Below are positions 1 through 7,985 of a DNA stretch of 13,782 bases, one piece after another. Position 1 is the first letter of the stretch, and each line of letters opens with the position of its first letter. The translations under genes and the position numbers were made by a program. The stretch is taken from assembly GCA_905221605.1 (NCBI GenBank), contig CAJNDS010001579.1, positions 1-13,782 of the forward strand, given 5' to 3'. A model generated the notes under the pieces. That model did no database searches, was not told where the DNA came from, and saw only the letters and a list, made by a program, of their open reading frames with translations. This DNA is from Symbiodinium natans (Eukaryota > Sar > Dinophyceae > Suessiales > Symbiodiniaceae).

Positions 1-88
1 TTTAGGTTTTAGGGTTTAGGGTTTAGGGTTTAGGGTTTAGGGTTTAGGGTTTAGGGTTTAGGGTTTAGGGTTTAGGGTTTAGGGTTTA
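1..88 (+). repeat. TTTAGGG telomere-type array, left
   Basis: About twelve near-perfect copies of TTTAGGG, G-rich strand on plus, with a TTTTAGGG variant at the very start. It continues off the left edge. In this orientation a chromosome end would lie to the right of an array, so this block is an interstitial array and not the left terminus. TTTAGGG is the telomere repeat of plants, dinoflagellates and several other algae. Confidence 0.95.
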
Positions 89-116
89 TAGAAATTGTAT
101 AGGGTTTGTGTCCGGG

Positions 117-193
117 GTTTTGACGGGGTTTTGACCGAGTTTTGACCGAGTTTTGACAGAGTTTTGACAGAGTTTTGACGGGGTTTTGACCGG
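117..193 (+). repeat. 11-bp minisatellite
   Basis: Seven head-to-tail copies of an 11-bp unit, GTTTTGACNGN, where the last three bases vary among GGG, CGA, AGA and CGG. Nothing suggests coding use, because 11 is not a multiple of three and all frames shift through it. A run of T follows at 194-205. Confidence 0.85.
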
Positions 194-228
194 TTTTTTT
201 TTTTGCTTTTGAATAGAATTTCGATGGG

Positions 229-303
229 AAGGGATCCCTACTGCAAGCCCTCCCGAATTGCTTTGGGTTGGGGGGTAGATATGGCTTTCCAGGCTTGGCA
301 AGG
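229..303 (+). repeat. Direct repeat, copy 1 (partner at 536-622)
   Basis: This 75-bp sequence begins AAGGGATCCCTACTGCAAG and ends near GGCTTTCCAGGCTTGGCAAG. It recurs in the same orientation at 536-622, almost identical over both ends, with a longer centre in the second copy. A third, partial piece (GATGGCTTTCTAGGCTTGG) lies at 473-491. The copies flank the A-rich and G-rich low-complexity DNA. Confidence 0.85.
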
Positions 304-460
304 TTGTGTGAAAAATAAAATTGATGGAAAAAAAAAAAAATTATGGAAAAAAAATTGAAAAAAAAAAAAAAAAAAAAATTTAAAAAAACAATAATTAAAA
401 AAAAAAATAAACCGAATTATTGTGAAAAATGGTGAAAAAAAAAAAAAAAAAAAAAGAATA
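304..460 (+). repeat. A-rich low-complexity tract
   Basis: This stretch is almost all A on the plus strand, with runs up to about 20 A interrupted by short TT or GG. It is non-coding. Apparent Phe- or Lys-rich reading frames here are composition artefacts. It lies between the two copies of the 75-87 bp direct repeat. Confidence 0.8.
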
Positions 461-485
461 GGTGGGAATTGTGATGGCTTTCTAG

Positions 486-540
486 GCTTGGGGGAGGTGC
501 GGCGAGGGGGCGGGGAGGGGGGAGGGGGGGAGGGGAAGGG
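486..540 (+). repeat. G-rich purine tract
   Basis: This is a run of G blocks separated by single A or C (several runs of four to seven G). The pattern is compatible with G-quadruplex formation on the plus strand. It sits directly before copy 2 of the flanking direct repeat. Confidence 0.7.
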
Positions 541-622
541 ATACCTACTGCAAGCCCTCCCGAATTGTCCAACGGGGTTTTGGGGTTGGGGGGTAGATAT
601 GGCTTTCCAGGCTTGGCGAGGC
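536..622 (+). repeat. Direct repeat, copy 2 (partner at 229-303)
   Basis: Same sequence and orientation as 229-303. The left part (AAGGGATACCTACTGCAAG, then CCCTCCCGAATTG) and the right part (GGGGTAGATATGGCTTTCC onward) match closely. The middle is about 12 bp longer here (TCCAACGGGGTTTTGG in place of CTTTGG). This suggests duplication followed by a small indel. Confidence 0.85.
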
Positions 623-744
623 CTTGCACAAAAAAAGTTGGAGAGCCCGAATAAAATTGGTACTTGGGAGCTAGTGCTTCTTTTCCTGACTCGTGCCAAG
701 TTTGGGGTTGCGAATGTGTTGGGAAATTCAGCTGCCCCGGTGCT

Positions 745-870
745 AGGTCCGCGGCTGCCTCCAGTTTGTGCTTAGTGGTGACCGGCCGCAAGATCATCTC
801 CCATCGAATATCTTCCTTCATGGGGACGGACTGCAAGACCATCTCCCATCGAACACGGTCATACACAGGG
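745..870 (-). pseudogene. Decayed duplicate of the Josephin-domain core
   Basis: Read on minus, this stretch encodes RVRWEMVLQSV, then DIRWEMILRPVTTKHKLEAA. Both pieces correspond to residues RIRWEMVLQPVTTKHELEAA of the large protein (DNA about 1509-1570). The RWEM segment is present twice with a 45-bp period (CATCTCCCATCGAA on plus at 795 and 840). About 50 bp further on, the minus strand encodes PNTFA in another frame (about 706-720), echoing the end of the same protein (YPNTFAIREV). The catalytic Cys and His segments are absent. It is best read as a broken, internally duplicated copy of the gene's 3' end lying downstream in the same orientation. Whether it came from a second element or from local duplication cannot be told here. 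Confidence 0.6.
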
Positions 871-1190
871 CGGATCTGATGGGTGATGGGTTCTGATTTT
901 CTACATTGCTGGTTGCAAAGTCTTGGGCAGATAATTGATTCGTGTTCGGTATTTGGCAAATGCAAGACACGACTTTTCGGGGCCTTACCTAGGTCTTTTT
1001 CTATGAGAAGAATGTATGTTCGATTCGCTTCTTGTGAGTTCGCTTCTATTGAGCCAAGAATTTTGCGTGGATGGATTGTCGTGGATGTTGCTGTGAGGAA
1101 TTACACAAGCTTGCTGGATGTTCTTGAAAGCCAGCTCGTTGCTTCTTTTTCACGGAGCTGGCGTACATTGGTGGTCCTGAGCTAAGCTTT
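871..1190. other. Non-coding spacer downstream of the large gene
   Basis: No recognisable gene. Short open frames on both strands look like chance. One inverted repeat is visible: GCCAGCTC at 1130-1137 pairs with GAGCTGGC at 1155-1162 around a 17-base loop. A minus-strand transcript of the large gene would run through here, so this may hold its 3' untranslated sequence. Confidence 0.5.
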
Positions 1191-1204
1191 GGTCTGCGCA
1201 GACC
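1191..1204. other. 14-bp perfect palindrome, candidate 3' hairpin
   Basis: GGTCTGCGCAGACC is its own reverse complement. It lies about 130 bp past the stop codon of the Helitron-type gene on the gene's 3' side. Helitrons normally end with a short hairpin about 10 nt before a 3' CTRR. Here the minus-strand sequence after the palindrome reads AAAGCTTAGC, with no clean CTRR at the expected distance. The assignment as the element terminus is therefore tentative. Confidence 0.25.
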
Positions 1205-1335
1205 CTGCTGCAGGTGGTGAGACATGGAGTTGTGTCCTCGGCAGCCGCGGAACCTGGCAGGCGGCGGGCGGTTGCTGTGCATTCTAGCCTCTACAGACAT
1301 GGTGGTTGCGTGCGTTGAAGCCCTTCCCTGCCGGC

Positions 1336-4300
1336 CTAGACTTCTCGGATAGCAAATGTGTTGGGATATCGGGCGAGGTCGTGCAAGAAGGCTTGGTCTG
1401 TCAACTGCTCCGGAGAGCGCGTCGTGGAGTCGATGCGAAAGATGCTGTTGTTGAAGAAGCGGTAGGCCACCCAGTGAGCATTGTCCCGGTTCTGTACGAG
1501 GCCCACGGCTGCTTCCAGTTCGTGCTTGGTGGTGACAGGCTGTAGCACCATCTCCCACCGAATGCGGTTGAAGGCCGCTAGAGCTTTGGATTGAATAACT
1601 TGGGCCAGAACCTCGGAGGAGTAGTAGCCATCTGCGGCCATGTGGTCCTGGGCGACTTCACCTCGCTCCTCTCCGCCCTCCTCGAGAAGGATTTGCACGG
1701 CTTCCTTCATGTCGGTTTCGGTGAAGACGGCCCCGCCCAAGGCGTTATTCAAGGCATGCATGCCGCAGAGAGCACGATCCTGGCGCTCAAAATATGGGAG
1801 GTTGCTTTGCGGGGACGGCAGCGGGGCTGCGGGCTTATTGCTCGTCCGCGCAAGCTTGGCTGATGGAGCGTTTGGCGCCGAATCGGCTGCTGGCCTTTTG
1901 TCGGGGACACCGAGGAGCAGGATTCTGCTTTTGGCGCTGGATCTGCTCTTGGCTTTGGCAGCGCTCTTGGTGCGGCCTTCGCGCCCTCCCTTGCCCTTGC
2001 TTTTCGCCTTTGCGCTGCCCTTAGCTTTTGCTTTGGGTTTGGACGGGCACTTCTGCTTGTGTTCCTTGATGGCAAGTTTGGTGTTTGGGAGTTCTTGTCC
2101 GCATTGTTGGCAGCACCAAGGAAGTTCACCGTCTGCATGCTCCTCTTCTTCCTTGCGTTTCATCAGCTGAGCCCAATCTGGAGCGCCCATCTCGGAAAGC
2201 TTGGCCTCATAGAAGTCCTTGCTCTGCGGCGGCTGGAAGAGTTGCTTCCACAGTTGGGATCCGTCCCGCTCGGCTTGCTGGGCCTTCAGTTGGGTGAGTG
2301 CCCATTCCGCCTTTGAGTTGAATCGCAGGGACTTGGGATTGAAGAATTCCAGGGTGCAAAGGGCTTGCTCGGGGCAGCGGCTCAGAGCCACGTACGCTTG
2401 CCCCTCCTGCTTGCAGGTGGCATCGAGGCGGGAGTGGGCGCCATCCTGCAACGTGGCCGCCTGACTTTTGTGAATGGTGGTGGCCTTCGCTAGCACCAAG
2501 GGAAATTGCAACCTTGAGGCCTTGCTGCCTTCCATGTCCAGATAGGCGGCGGACCGTCGCGAGATGGCAACGAAGCTGGTTTCGTTCTCTGCGCACCACT
2601 TGGCACCAGCCTTCTTCTCGAATTCGATCCACACCTTTTCGATCTCTCCAGTGGTTTCGTCTGCATCAATGTGCTCAACAAAGCCGCAGGCTCCGTTGAC
2701 CAGGCCGTCTTGCGTGTCGAGGTTGTACCTGAGCATCACGCGGACACCGACAGCAAGGTGCAGCAAGGTTTCCAAGCCGGCCGTGTTCTCTGGATCAGCC
2801 CACACCACTTCGGGAGACAGCGGCGCACCAGTTTTGACATTCGTGTCTAGGGCAGGACTTTGGTAGAGCTTGACGCCGGTCCTTTTGACATGCTCCTCGA
2901 TGTAGCGGCGATTCTTCTCCGCCACGGCTTTGCGCGTCGGGTACAGACACACGGCCTTTGGAGAAGGCTGCCTGCTGTCGTTCTTGTTCAGAACCATGCC
3001 TTGCAGCTCCTGAATGTCCTCTTCCGTCCACGTGCCGACACGAACTCGTGCGAGAAAAGCTGCCCACTTCGGGTCCTTTGCTGCACGTTGATTGCCTTCT
3101 AGCTCGCAAAGCTGAAGCAGTGTCCACAGTGAGCTGGCAAAGGCCGGCAGCCCGCCCGGCGGTGGCAGCTGATAGAGGTCTCCAGAGAACACGACATGCA
3201 CTCCTCCGAAGGGAACGTGCGGCATGTTCTTAGCCAACCGCAGATGCTGATCCAGGCGCTCCAACATAAAGGACGATATGAAGCCCATCTCGTCCACGAA
3301 GAGGGCCGCCACCAGCTTCCAGATGCTTCGCAGCGTGGCCAGTATGGGACCATTTGGTAGCGGCACGTCGCAGGCCCTTCCGTAGCTCTGGTTCACGACG
3401 GGAAGCAAGCAGCAAGTGTGGAGAGTGACGCCGTTGATGTTCCATGCTGCCACCCCTGTGGGCGCAGCAATGATGGTTCCCACTCCCGCCTCCCGAAGCA
3501 TGTGGGCTGCTGCGCGCACCACCACGGACTTCCCACAGCCGCCCGGTCCGTGGAGGAGCATGTGGAGGCGGTCAGTATTGTTGGTGTCATTGGTGTTGCG
3601 GCGGGCCCACACCGTCTCGAAGATGTATTCCATGGCTCTTCGTTGATGCTGTGTTTCTGGGCTTGGGTTCTCCGCAGCAGTGAGCATGTTGAAGGATTCC
3701 TCGCCACCTTCCACCGGCGCAAAGGCATCTCCAGGTGCTCCTGTCGGAACATGGTCTGGAGCCGCAAATTCGATGTCGTCCCCGTGACGTGCCTTCAGTG
3801 CCTCTAAAATCTGGATGGAGTCCTCGTAGTTGTCCTGCGCGATCTTGCTGTTGGCCCACCCATCTCGCAAGTGCGCAGGGTGCATCCTCGCCTTCATGTA
3901 CATGACGGCCTGGACGGCCTGCAGCTTGCGAGCGGCGTTCACTGTCCCGTCCATTTGTGGGAAGCATTTCGACCGCAGGAAATCTGGGTACCCATCCAAG
4001 TCGCGGGCGATGCGCTGGAACGCTGCTGCATGGCTACCTTTGTCCTCTTCTTGCAGCCAGTCGCCTGGTTCTGTCCAAACGGAGTAGAGCAGCAGCCGAG
4101 AGAACCAGAAACTCTCCGGTTCCTGGTCAGGGCTGAAATTCCGGTATCCGACGATGGCCGGACGCTTTCTGAGCTGAGGGAATTCCACGCCGATGAACTT
4201 GAAAGCGGCGCAGAAATCCAAGAAGTTCATGTTCATGAGGCGGCATGTTGCAGGCTTGCCCCCTTCCACAGGCAACTCCACTTCGATGTTGCCGAAAGCG

Positions 4301-7300
4301 ACTTGCATCTCCCTGTACCAGCGCTGTGCAGCCGGCATGTGTCCATCCCTGTCGAGCTTGCTGTTGCGGTAGCTCTCCGGCTGTTGTAGCGCCAGGCTCT
4401 CTTCGTGCTGGGGCACGGACAACGTCCAGGTATCGGCTGGTCCGACTTGAACCCAAACGTGCTCCCTGGAGAACTCAACGATGGGAAAGCCTAGCAGCAA
4501 GTGGCAGGCCTCGAAGGTGGATGTGGTCCGGCCCTGCAGCGCTGCGTGTGCGGCTTTGTACACCTGCTGGCTGCTCAAGCTGGTGCCACCATGGTCATTG
4601 CGGCTGGCGGCGAGGCTGGTCAGTATACTCTCCATGCGCCGCCGGGCCGCGAGATCTTCTTCCGACTTAAAGGAGTAGCCCAGGATGTAGCGACTGGCGC
4701 TGGTCAGTTCGCAGATTACTTGGAGGTCCATGCTGGCACGCCACCGTCGCAGGATCTTGATGTTGTATTGCCCGAACATGTTGTCCCCCTGGGCCCGCCT
4801 GACCACGAGGCTGCTTTTCCAGCGGCTGTTGGCGTACTTCTCCTGGGAGGTGCGGCGTCGAGTTCGCTCTTCAAATTCATTGTGTGGAAACCCAAACCTG
4901 CAAGAGCCATACGTCTTGATGCCGCAATATTCGCTGTGCTTGTGCCGCACTAGCTCCGCCAACTGGGCATTTAGCGCCTTGTTGCGGGGTGAGACTTTCG
5001 TGGATTTGCGCCAGCTTTCTGGTGACTTTGTGCAGATGTACTTGTCGCTCCAGTCTTCTGCGCAAGTGGGCGTGAAAGACTCCATGGCCTCTTCATCCGA
5101 CCAATCCGGAACTGTCGCTTCTGTTTCCGGTGTCTTCTCAGCATCTCTGGAGCTGACTGTGCTTGTTCGTCGTGGCCATTCCGCTGCCCAAAGCAGAATG
5201 TGAGCGTGAGGGTAGCCCCTCTTCTGCCACTCGATGCGGATGATGTAGTCTCGAATCTTGAATGGTGGGCGCTCCTTGCGAACGCTGCGGTGTCGGCCCG
5301 CTGAATCTCTTGCTGGCGCTTGTGCAAAGTCTTCAGGCTCTTTGCGGTTGCCGCCCTCCGGCTCGTCCTGCTCGTCTGCCTCCTGCTCCAGATGGGACTC
5401 TGTGTCATGCTCGGCCTCCAGCCATGCCATGAGTTGGTTGAGCTGGTGCATGAACTGTCGTGCCACGATCGCTGGCTGTTGGTTGCACAGCTGGTTTGGC
5501 GACAGATCGTCCCACTTGAATTGCTCGTCAGACTGATAGCAGCGCAGGATTCCAGCGGCTTGACGCTCCAGCTCTTGCGGAGGCATTTCCGGACGCAGCC
5601 GCAGTAGCCGCGCTGTGATGGCCGCAACAAGGATGTCGGGCTGCCGAGCATGGCAAGTGAGGGTCATGAAGAAGTTGGGTGTTCCCAGCTGCTCGTACAT
5701 GCTGAGCGCGACGCCCTTCTTTGCGTAGATGTAGGGCTGAGTACCGGGGATGTCCCTGAGGGCTGTGTAGACCTGGTTGTTGCCACGTTCGTACATCGTC
5801 TTTCTGCTTGGAGCCTGCTGGCCGCTGATCCGCACATTGATGTTGCCTGAAAGGCGCTTCTTGGTTTGCATCTCCAGGAGCCACATGGTGTAGGCTGGGG
5901 ATGCCTCGAAGCGTGGATCCTGGCTCAGCAAGCGCTTGCGCGCATACTGTGAGAAGCTTGGGTACATGCTTTGCCATCCGCCCGTTCCCGTGGGAAACAA
6001 GTGCGGGAAGAGCTTGACATCCATGTCGTCGGTGAGCGCCGCGCAACCTCGGGCCTTTTGTAGCTGCCTTGTCTCGGCTCCAGGGATCTTCAACTCTTTG
6101 GGCAAAAGGTACATCATCTCGAGATCTTCTTCCTTCTCTTGCAGGACACCGTGACTTTGGCTTCCCAAGGCCGAGGAGTGTGAGCCACCGGACTCCCCCG
6201 TTTGGCGCCCTTGGGAAGCTATTTGCTGACTCAAACGCTCGTCGAGCGCATGAGGCTGGACATCCAGGATGGTGGCCATTTTGGCTATGGCTCTGTCCAC
6301 GGCTGGATTGGCTTTGTACAAGCAGTGTTGGGCCTTCAGTTCCTTCAAAGCTTCGTGCAAGCAATCCAGACGGGCTGGAGAAGCAGTCAAGCCTTGAACA
6401 CCTTGGACCAAGACTGTGCCATCTTCCTCCAGAATGGCTCCCTCCAATACGTCACAAATGAAAGGGTCCTCCATGAGTACGGCGTACATGCGGCCCCACT
6501 GTGCGCTGGGACCACCTGACGGGAGTTTGTCGATGAGGACTTGCGAGATCCGGGCCATGGCGATCAGGTGCTGCTCGATGGGCCTCAGTATCTGGAGTGC
6601 CTCTGGCGCAGTTGGCACATCTGGTAGGATGATCTTCGTAGAATCTTCACGGCACCTTTTGCAAAGCATCTGCTTGGTCCCTTTGGCCGGGCAGACGTGC
6701 TTCGCAGGGGTAAGGGTCCGACACTTCTCGCAAACACGCGACAGCCCGAATCTGCCCCAACTACGCACGAATGCAAGGTAGTGAGCATCCACTTGTTCAG
6801 GCGTCAGCTCATCTTCATCAGGAAACGGGTACCCCTGCTTCTGGATCTCAGTTGCAGTGGGCTTCGGACCACGGCTTCCGACCCCTGACTCAGCGCGTTC
6901 GGCTTGCAGCTGAAGTCTCTGTGCTTGGCGGTTGTCCTCCTCTGGCTTTGGCCCCCGGCTTGCAAACCCGTGCTCAGCACGTTCGGCTTGCAGCTGAAGC
7001 CTCTGTGCTTCGCGGTTGTCCTCCTCTGGTTTTGGCCCCCGGCTTGCAAACCCGTGCTCAGCACGTTCGGCTTGCAGCTGAAGCCTCTGTGCTTCGCGGT
7101 TGTCCTCCTCTGGTTTTGGCCCCCGGCTTGCAAACCCGTGCTCAGCACGTTCGGCTTGCAGCTGAAGCCTCTGTGCTTCGCGGTTGTCAGCTTCTGGTTT
7201 TGGCCCCCGGCTTGCAAACCCGTGCTCAGCACGTTCGGCTTGCAGCTGAAGCCTCTGCGCTTCGCGGTTGTCCTCCTCTGGTTTTGGCCCCCGGCTTGCA

Positions 7301-7713
7301 AACCCGCACTCAGCACGTTCGGCTTGCAGCTGAAGCCTCTGTGCTTCGCGGTTGTCCGCCTCTGGTTTTGGCCCCCGGCTTGCAAACCCGCACTCAGCAC
7401 GTTCGGCTTGCAGCTGAAGCCTCTGTGCTTCGCGGTTGTCCGCCTCTGGTTTTGGCCCCCGGCTTGCAAACCCATGCTCAGCACGTTCGGCTTGCAGCTG
7501 AAGCCTCTGCGCTTGTCGGCTGACCCCTTGAGGGGGCAAAGGCCCGCGGCTGCCACCTCCCTTTGCCACCCGTTCCTGTTGCCGAGCTTTTCGCTTAGCG
7601 CTTTCTTCTGCCTGACGCTCTTCTTTCTCGGCTTGGCGGCAGCGTGGATCGCTGCACCACCCCGGTCCCCGACCGCTCCTGTTTCCCACACCGCATCGCT
7701 GGCAAGGCGCCAT
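1336..7713 (-). CDS. Helitron Rep/PIF1-helicase transposase with C-terminal Josephin-like protease
   Basis: This is an intact 2125-residue frame. The start is firm, because an in-frame TGA lies three codons upstream (7723-7725) and a Cys motif begins at residue 4. In order it shows: C4/C7/C20/C25; eight 28-residue repeats (66-289); a Cys cluster (C328, C331, C341, C351, C354) leading into a DUF6570-like region; a Helitron-like N-terminal region (LFPHLFP near 567, TLTCHA with C687); the HUH nuclease motif PHAH (H836, H838); H924-x-H with CRFGFP at 938; and paired tyrosines Y1009 and Y1013. The PIF1-type helicase follows: Walker A GPGGCGKS 1389-1396, DE 1474-1475, SGDLYQLPP 1510-1518, TTIHKSQ 1745-1751, YVALSR 1774-1779. 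Then come a C2HC finger (C1868, C1871, H1885, C1889), a Lys/Ala-rich linker and a Josephin-like domain (about 1970-2125). The known family role is rolling-circle transposition: nicking and joining by Rep, unwinding by the helicase. Action in the nucleus and a deubiquitinating role for the C-terminus are inferred. No intron or frame break is visible. Confidence 0.93.
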   Translation of the reverse strand: MAPCQRCGVGNRSGRGPGWCSDPRCRQAEKEERQAEESAKRKARQQERVAKGGGSRGPLPPQGVSRQAQRLQLQAERAEHGFASRGPKPEADNREAQRLQLQAERAECGFASRGPKPEADNREAQRLQLQAERAECGFASRGPKPEEDNREAQRLQLQAERAEHGFASRGPKPEADNREAQRLQLQAERAEHGFASRGPKPEEDNREAQRLQLQAERAEHGFASRGPKPEEDNREAQRLQLQAERAEHGFASRGPKPEEDNRQAQRLQLQAERAESGVGSRGPKPTATEIQKQGYPFPDEDELTPEQVDAHYLAFVRSWGRFGLSRVCEKCRTLTPAKHVCPAKGTKQMLCKRCREDSTKIILPDVPTAPEALQILRPIEQHLIAMARISQVLIDKLPSGGPSAQWGRMYAVLMEDPFICDVLEGAILEEDGTVLVQGVQGLTASPARLDCLHEALKELKAQHCLYKANPAVDRAIAKMATILDVQPHALDERLSQQIASQGRQTGESGGSHSSALGSQSHGVLQEKEEDLEMMYLLPKELKIPGAETRQLQKARGCAALTDDMDVKLFPHLFPTGTGGWQSMYPSFSQYARKRLLSQDPRFEASPAYTMWLLEMQTKKRLSGNINVRISGQQAPSRKTMYERGNNQVYTALRDIPGTQPYIYAKKGVALSMYEQLGTPNFFMTLTCHARQPDILVAAITARLLRLRPEMPPQELERQAAGILRCYQSDEQFKWDDLSPNQLCNQQPAIVARQFMHQLNQLMAWLEAEHDTESHLEQEADEQDEPEGGNRKEPEDFAQAPARDSAGRHRSVRKERPPFKIRDYIIRIEWQKRGYPHAHILLWAAEWPRRTSTVSSRDAEKTPETEATVPDWSDEEAMESFTPTCAEDWSDKYICTKSPESWRKSTKVSPRNKALNAQLAELVRHKHSEYCGIKTYGSCRFGFPHNEFEERTRRRTSQEKYANSRWKSSLVVRRAQGDNMFGQYNIKILRRWRASMDLQVICELTSASRYILGYSFKSEEDLAARRRMESILTSLAASRNDHGGTSLSSQQVYKAAHAALQGRTTSTFEACHLLLGFPIVEFSREHVWVQVGPADTWTLSVPQHEESLALQQPESYRNSKLDRDGHMPAAQRWYREMQVAFGNIEVELPVEGGKPATCRLMNMNFLDFCAAFKFIGVEFPQLRKRPAIVGYRNFSPDQEPESFWFSRLLLYSVWTEPGDWLQEEDKGSHAAAFQRIARDLDGYPDFLRSKCFPQMDGTVNAARKLQAVQAVMYMKARMHPAHLRDGWANSKIAQDNYEDSIQILEALKARHGDDIEFAAPDHVPTGAPGDAFAPVEGGEESFNMLTAAENPSPETQHQRRAMEYIFETVWARRNTNDTNNTDRLHMLLHGPGGCGKSVVVRAAAHMLREAGVGTIIAAPTGVAAWNINGVTLHTCCLLPVVNQSYGRACDVPLPNGPILATLRSIWKLVAALFVDEMGFISSFMLERLDQHLRLAKNMPHVPFGGVHVVFSGDLYQLPPPGGLPAFASSLWTLLQLCELEGNQRAAKDPKWAAFLARVRVGTWTEEDIQELQGMVLNKNDSRQPSPKAVCLYPTRKAVAEKNRRYIEEHVKRTGVKLYQSPALDTNVKTGAPLSPEVVWADPENTAGLETLLHLAVGVRVMLRYNLDTQDGLVNGACGFVEHIDADETTGEIEKVWIEFEKKAGAKWCAENETSFVAISRRSAAYLDMEGSKASRLQFPLVLAKATTIHKSQAATLQDGAHSRLDATCKQEGQAYVALSRCPEQALCTLEFFNPKSLRFNSKAEWALTQLKAQQAERDGSQLWKQLFQPPQSKDFYEAKLSEMGAPDWAQLMKRKEEEEHADGELPWCCQQCGQELPNTKLAIKEHKQKCPSKPKAKAKGSAKAKSKGKGGREGRTKSAAKAKSRSSAKSRILLLGVPDKRPAADSAPNAPSAKLARTSNKPAAPLPSPQSNLPYFERQDRALCGMHALNNALGGAVFTETDMKEAVQILLEEGGEERGEVAQDHMAADGYYSSEVLAQVIQSKALAAFNRIRWEMVLQPVTTKHELEAAVGLVQNRDNAHWVAYRFFNNSIFRIDSTTRSPEQLTDQAFLHDLARYPNTFAIREV
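1339..1806 (-). other. Josephin-like cysteine protease domain (residues 1970-2125)
   Basis: The domain has CGMHALNNAL with C1983, HWVAYR with H2080, and RIDS with D2095. In human ataxin-3 the catalytic set is C14, H119 and N134, with Q9 in the oxyanion hole. Here a Gln sits at C minus 5 (Q1978), and His to Asp spacing is 15, as in ataxin-3 His to Asn. Cys to His spacing is 97 against 105. The intermediate YYSSEVLAQVI segment resembles the ataxin-3 stretch before its central strands. Asp in place of Asn as third residue is compatible with catalysis. The activity, presumably ubiquitin hydrolysis, is inferred from these residues only. Confidence 0.75.
6847..7518 (-). repeat. 84-bp coding minisatellite, eight 28-residue repeats
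   Basis: Eight in-frame copies encode a unit of the form REAQRLQLQAERAEHG followed by FASRGPKPEEDN. The inner copies are almost identical at DNA level. Differences are concentrated at two places, His/Cys after AERAE and Glu/Ala after GPKPE. The last copy (residues 262-289) has diverged (SGVGSRGPKPTATE). The Arg/Gln/Glu-rich part is likely helical, followed by a Gly/Pro turn. Because 84 is a multiple of three, antisense frames are also open here, and those are not genes. Confidence 0.95.
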
Positions 7714-7985
7714 GGCAAATGTTCAGTTCTATCTGCAACTCAGGCTGTGTCGGAAAAGCTGCGATGGGTTTCTGCACCGGAGACTGTGAAATACAGCGCA
7801 TGTCAGAAGGCGTTCTCTAGCACGTGCAACAGCTTGTCTGTCTTTCCTTGCCAGTCCACTTTACTTTTCTTGCTCCTGTGTAACAGGCGCATCTGTGGTG
7901 ACTTGGTTTGCTCTCAAAAGAGATGTACAGAGCGGAGACGAACTTACTAGTTCACGCCAGGTGCCACGCAGCACATGGTATGTCT
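7714..7985. other. Intergenic spacer between two minus-strand genes
   Basis: 272 bp separate the stop of the upstream unrecognised gene from the start of the Helitron-type gene. No ORF of note, no TATA-like or other promoter motif that can be defended, and no repeat shared with the flanks was seen. The Helitron 5' terminus (normally beginning TC) could lie here or further up, but no feature marks it. Confidence 0.5.

Noticed and set aside
1-88. A true chromosome end at the left edge.
   Set aside because: The G-rich strand runs toward the window interior. A left terminus would show CCCTAAA on plus.
883-1185. A 100-codon plus-strand frame downstream of the transposase gene.
   Set aside because: No recognisable domain, it is convergent with the large gene's 3' region, and its length is within chance for this composition.
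6275-6286. GCCATTTTGGCT on plus matches the core of the dinoflagellate spliced leader.
   Set aside because: It is 12 bases inside the coding region on the antisense strand, does not extend to the flanking leader bases, and is partly self-complementary. It is probably chance.
6771-7950. Plus-strand frames of 250 and 348 residues opposite the transposase N-terminus.
   Set aside because: They are antisense shadows of the 84-bp coding repeat. The minus-strand frame has the recognised domains.
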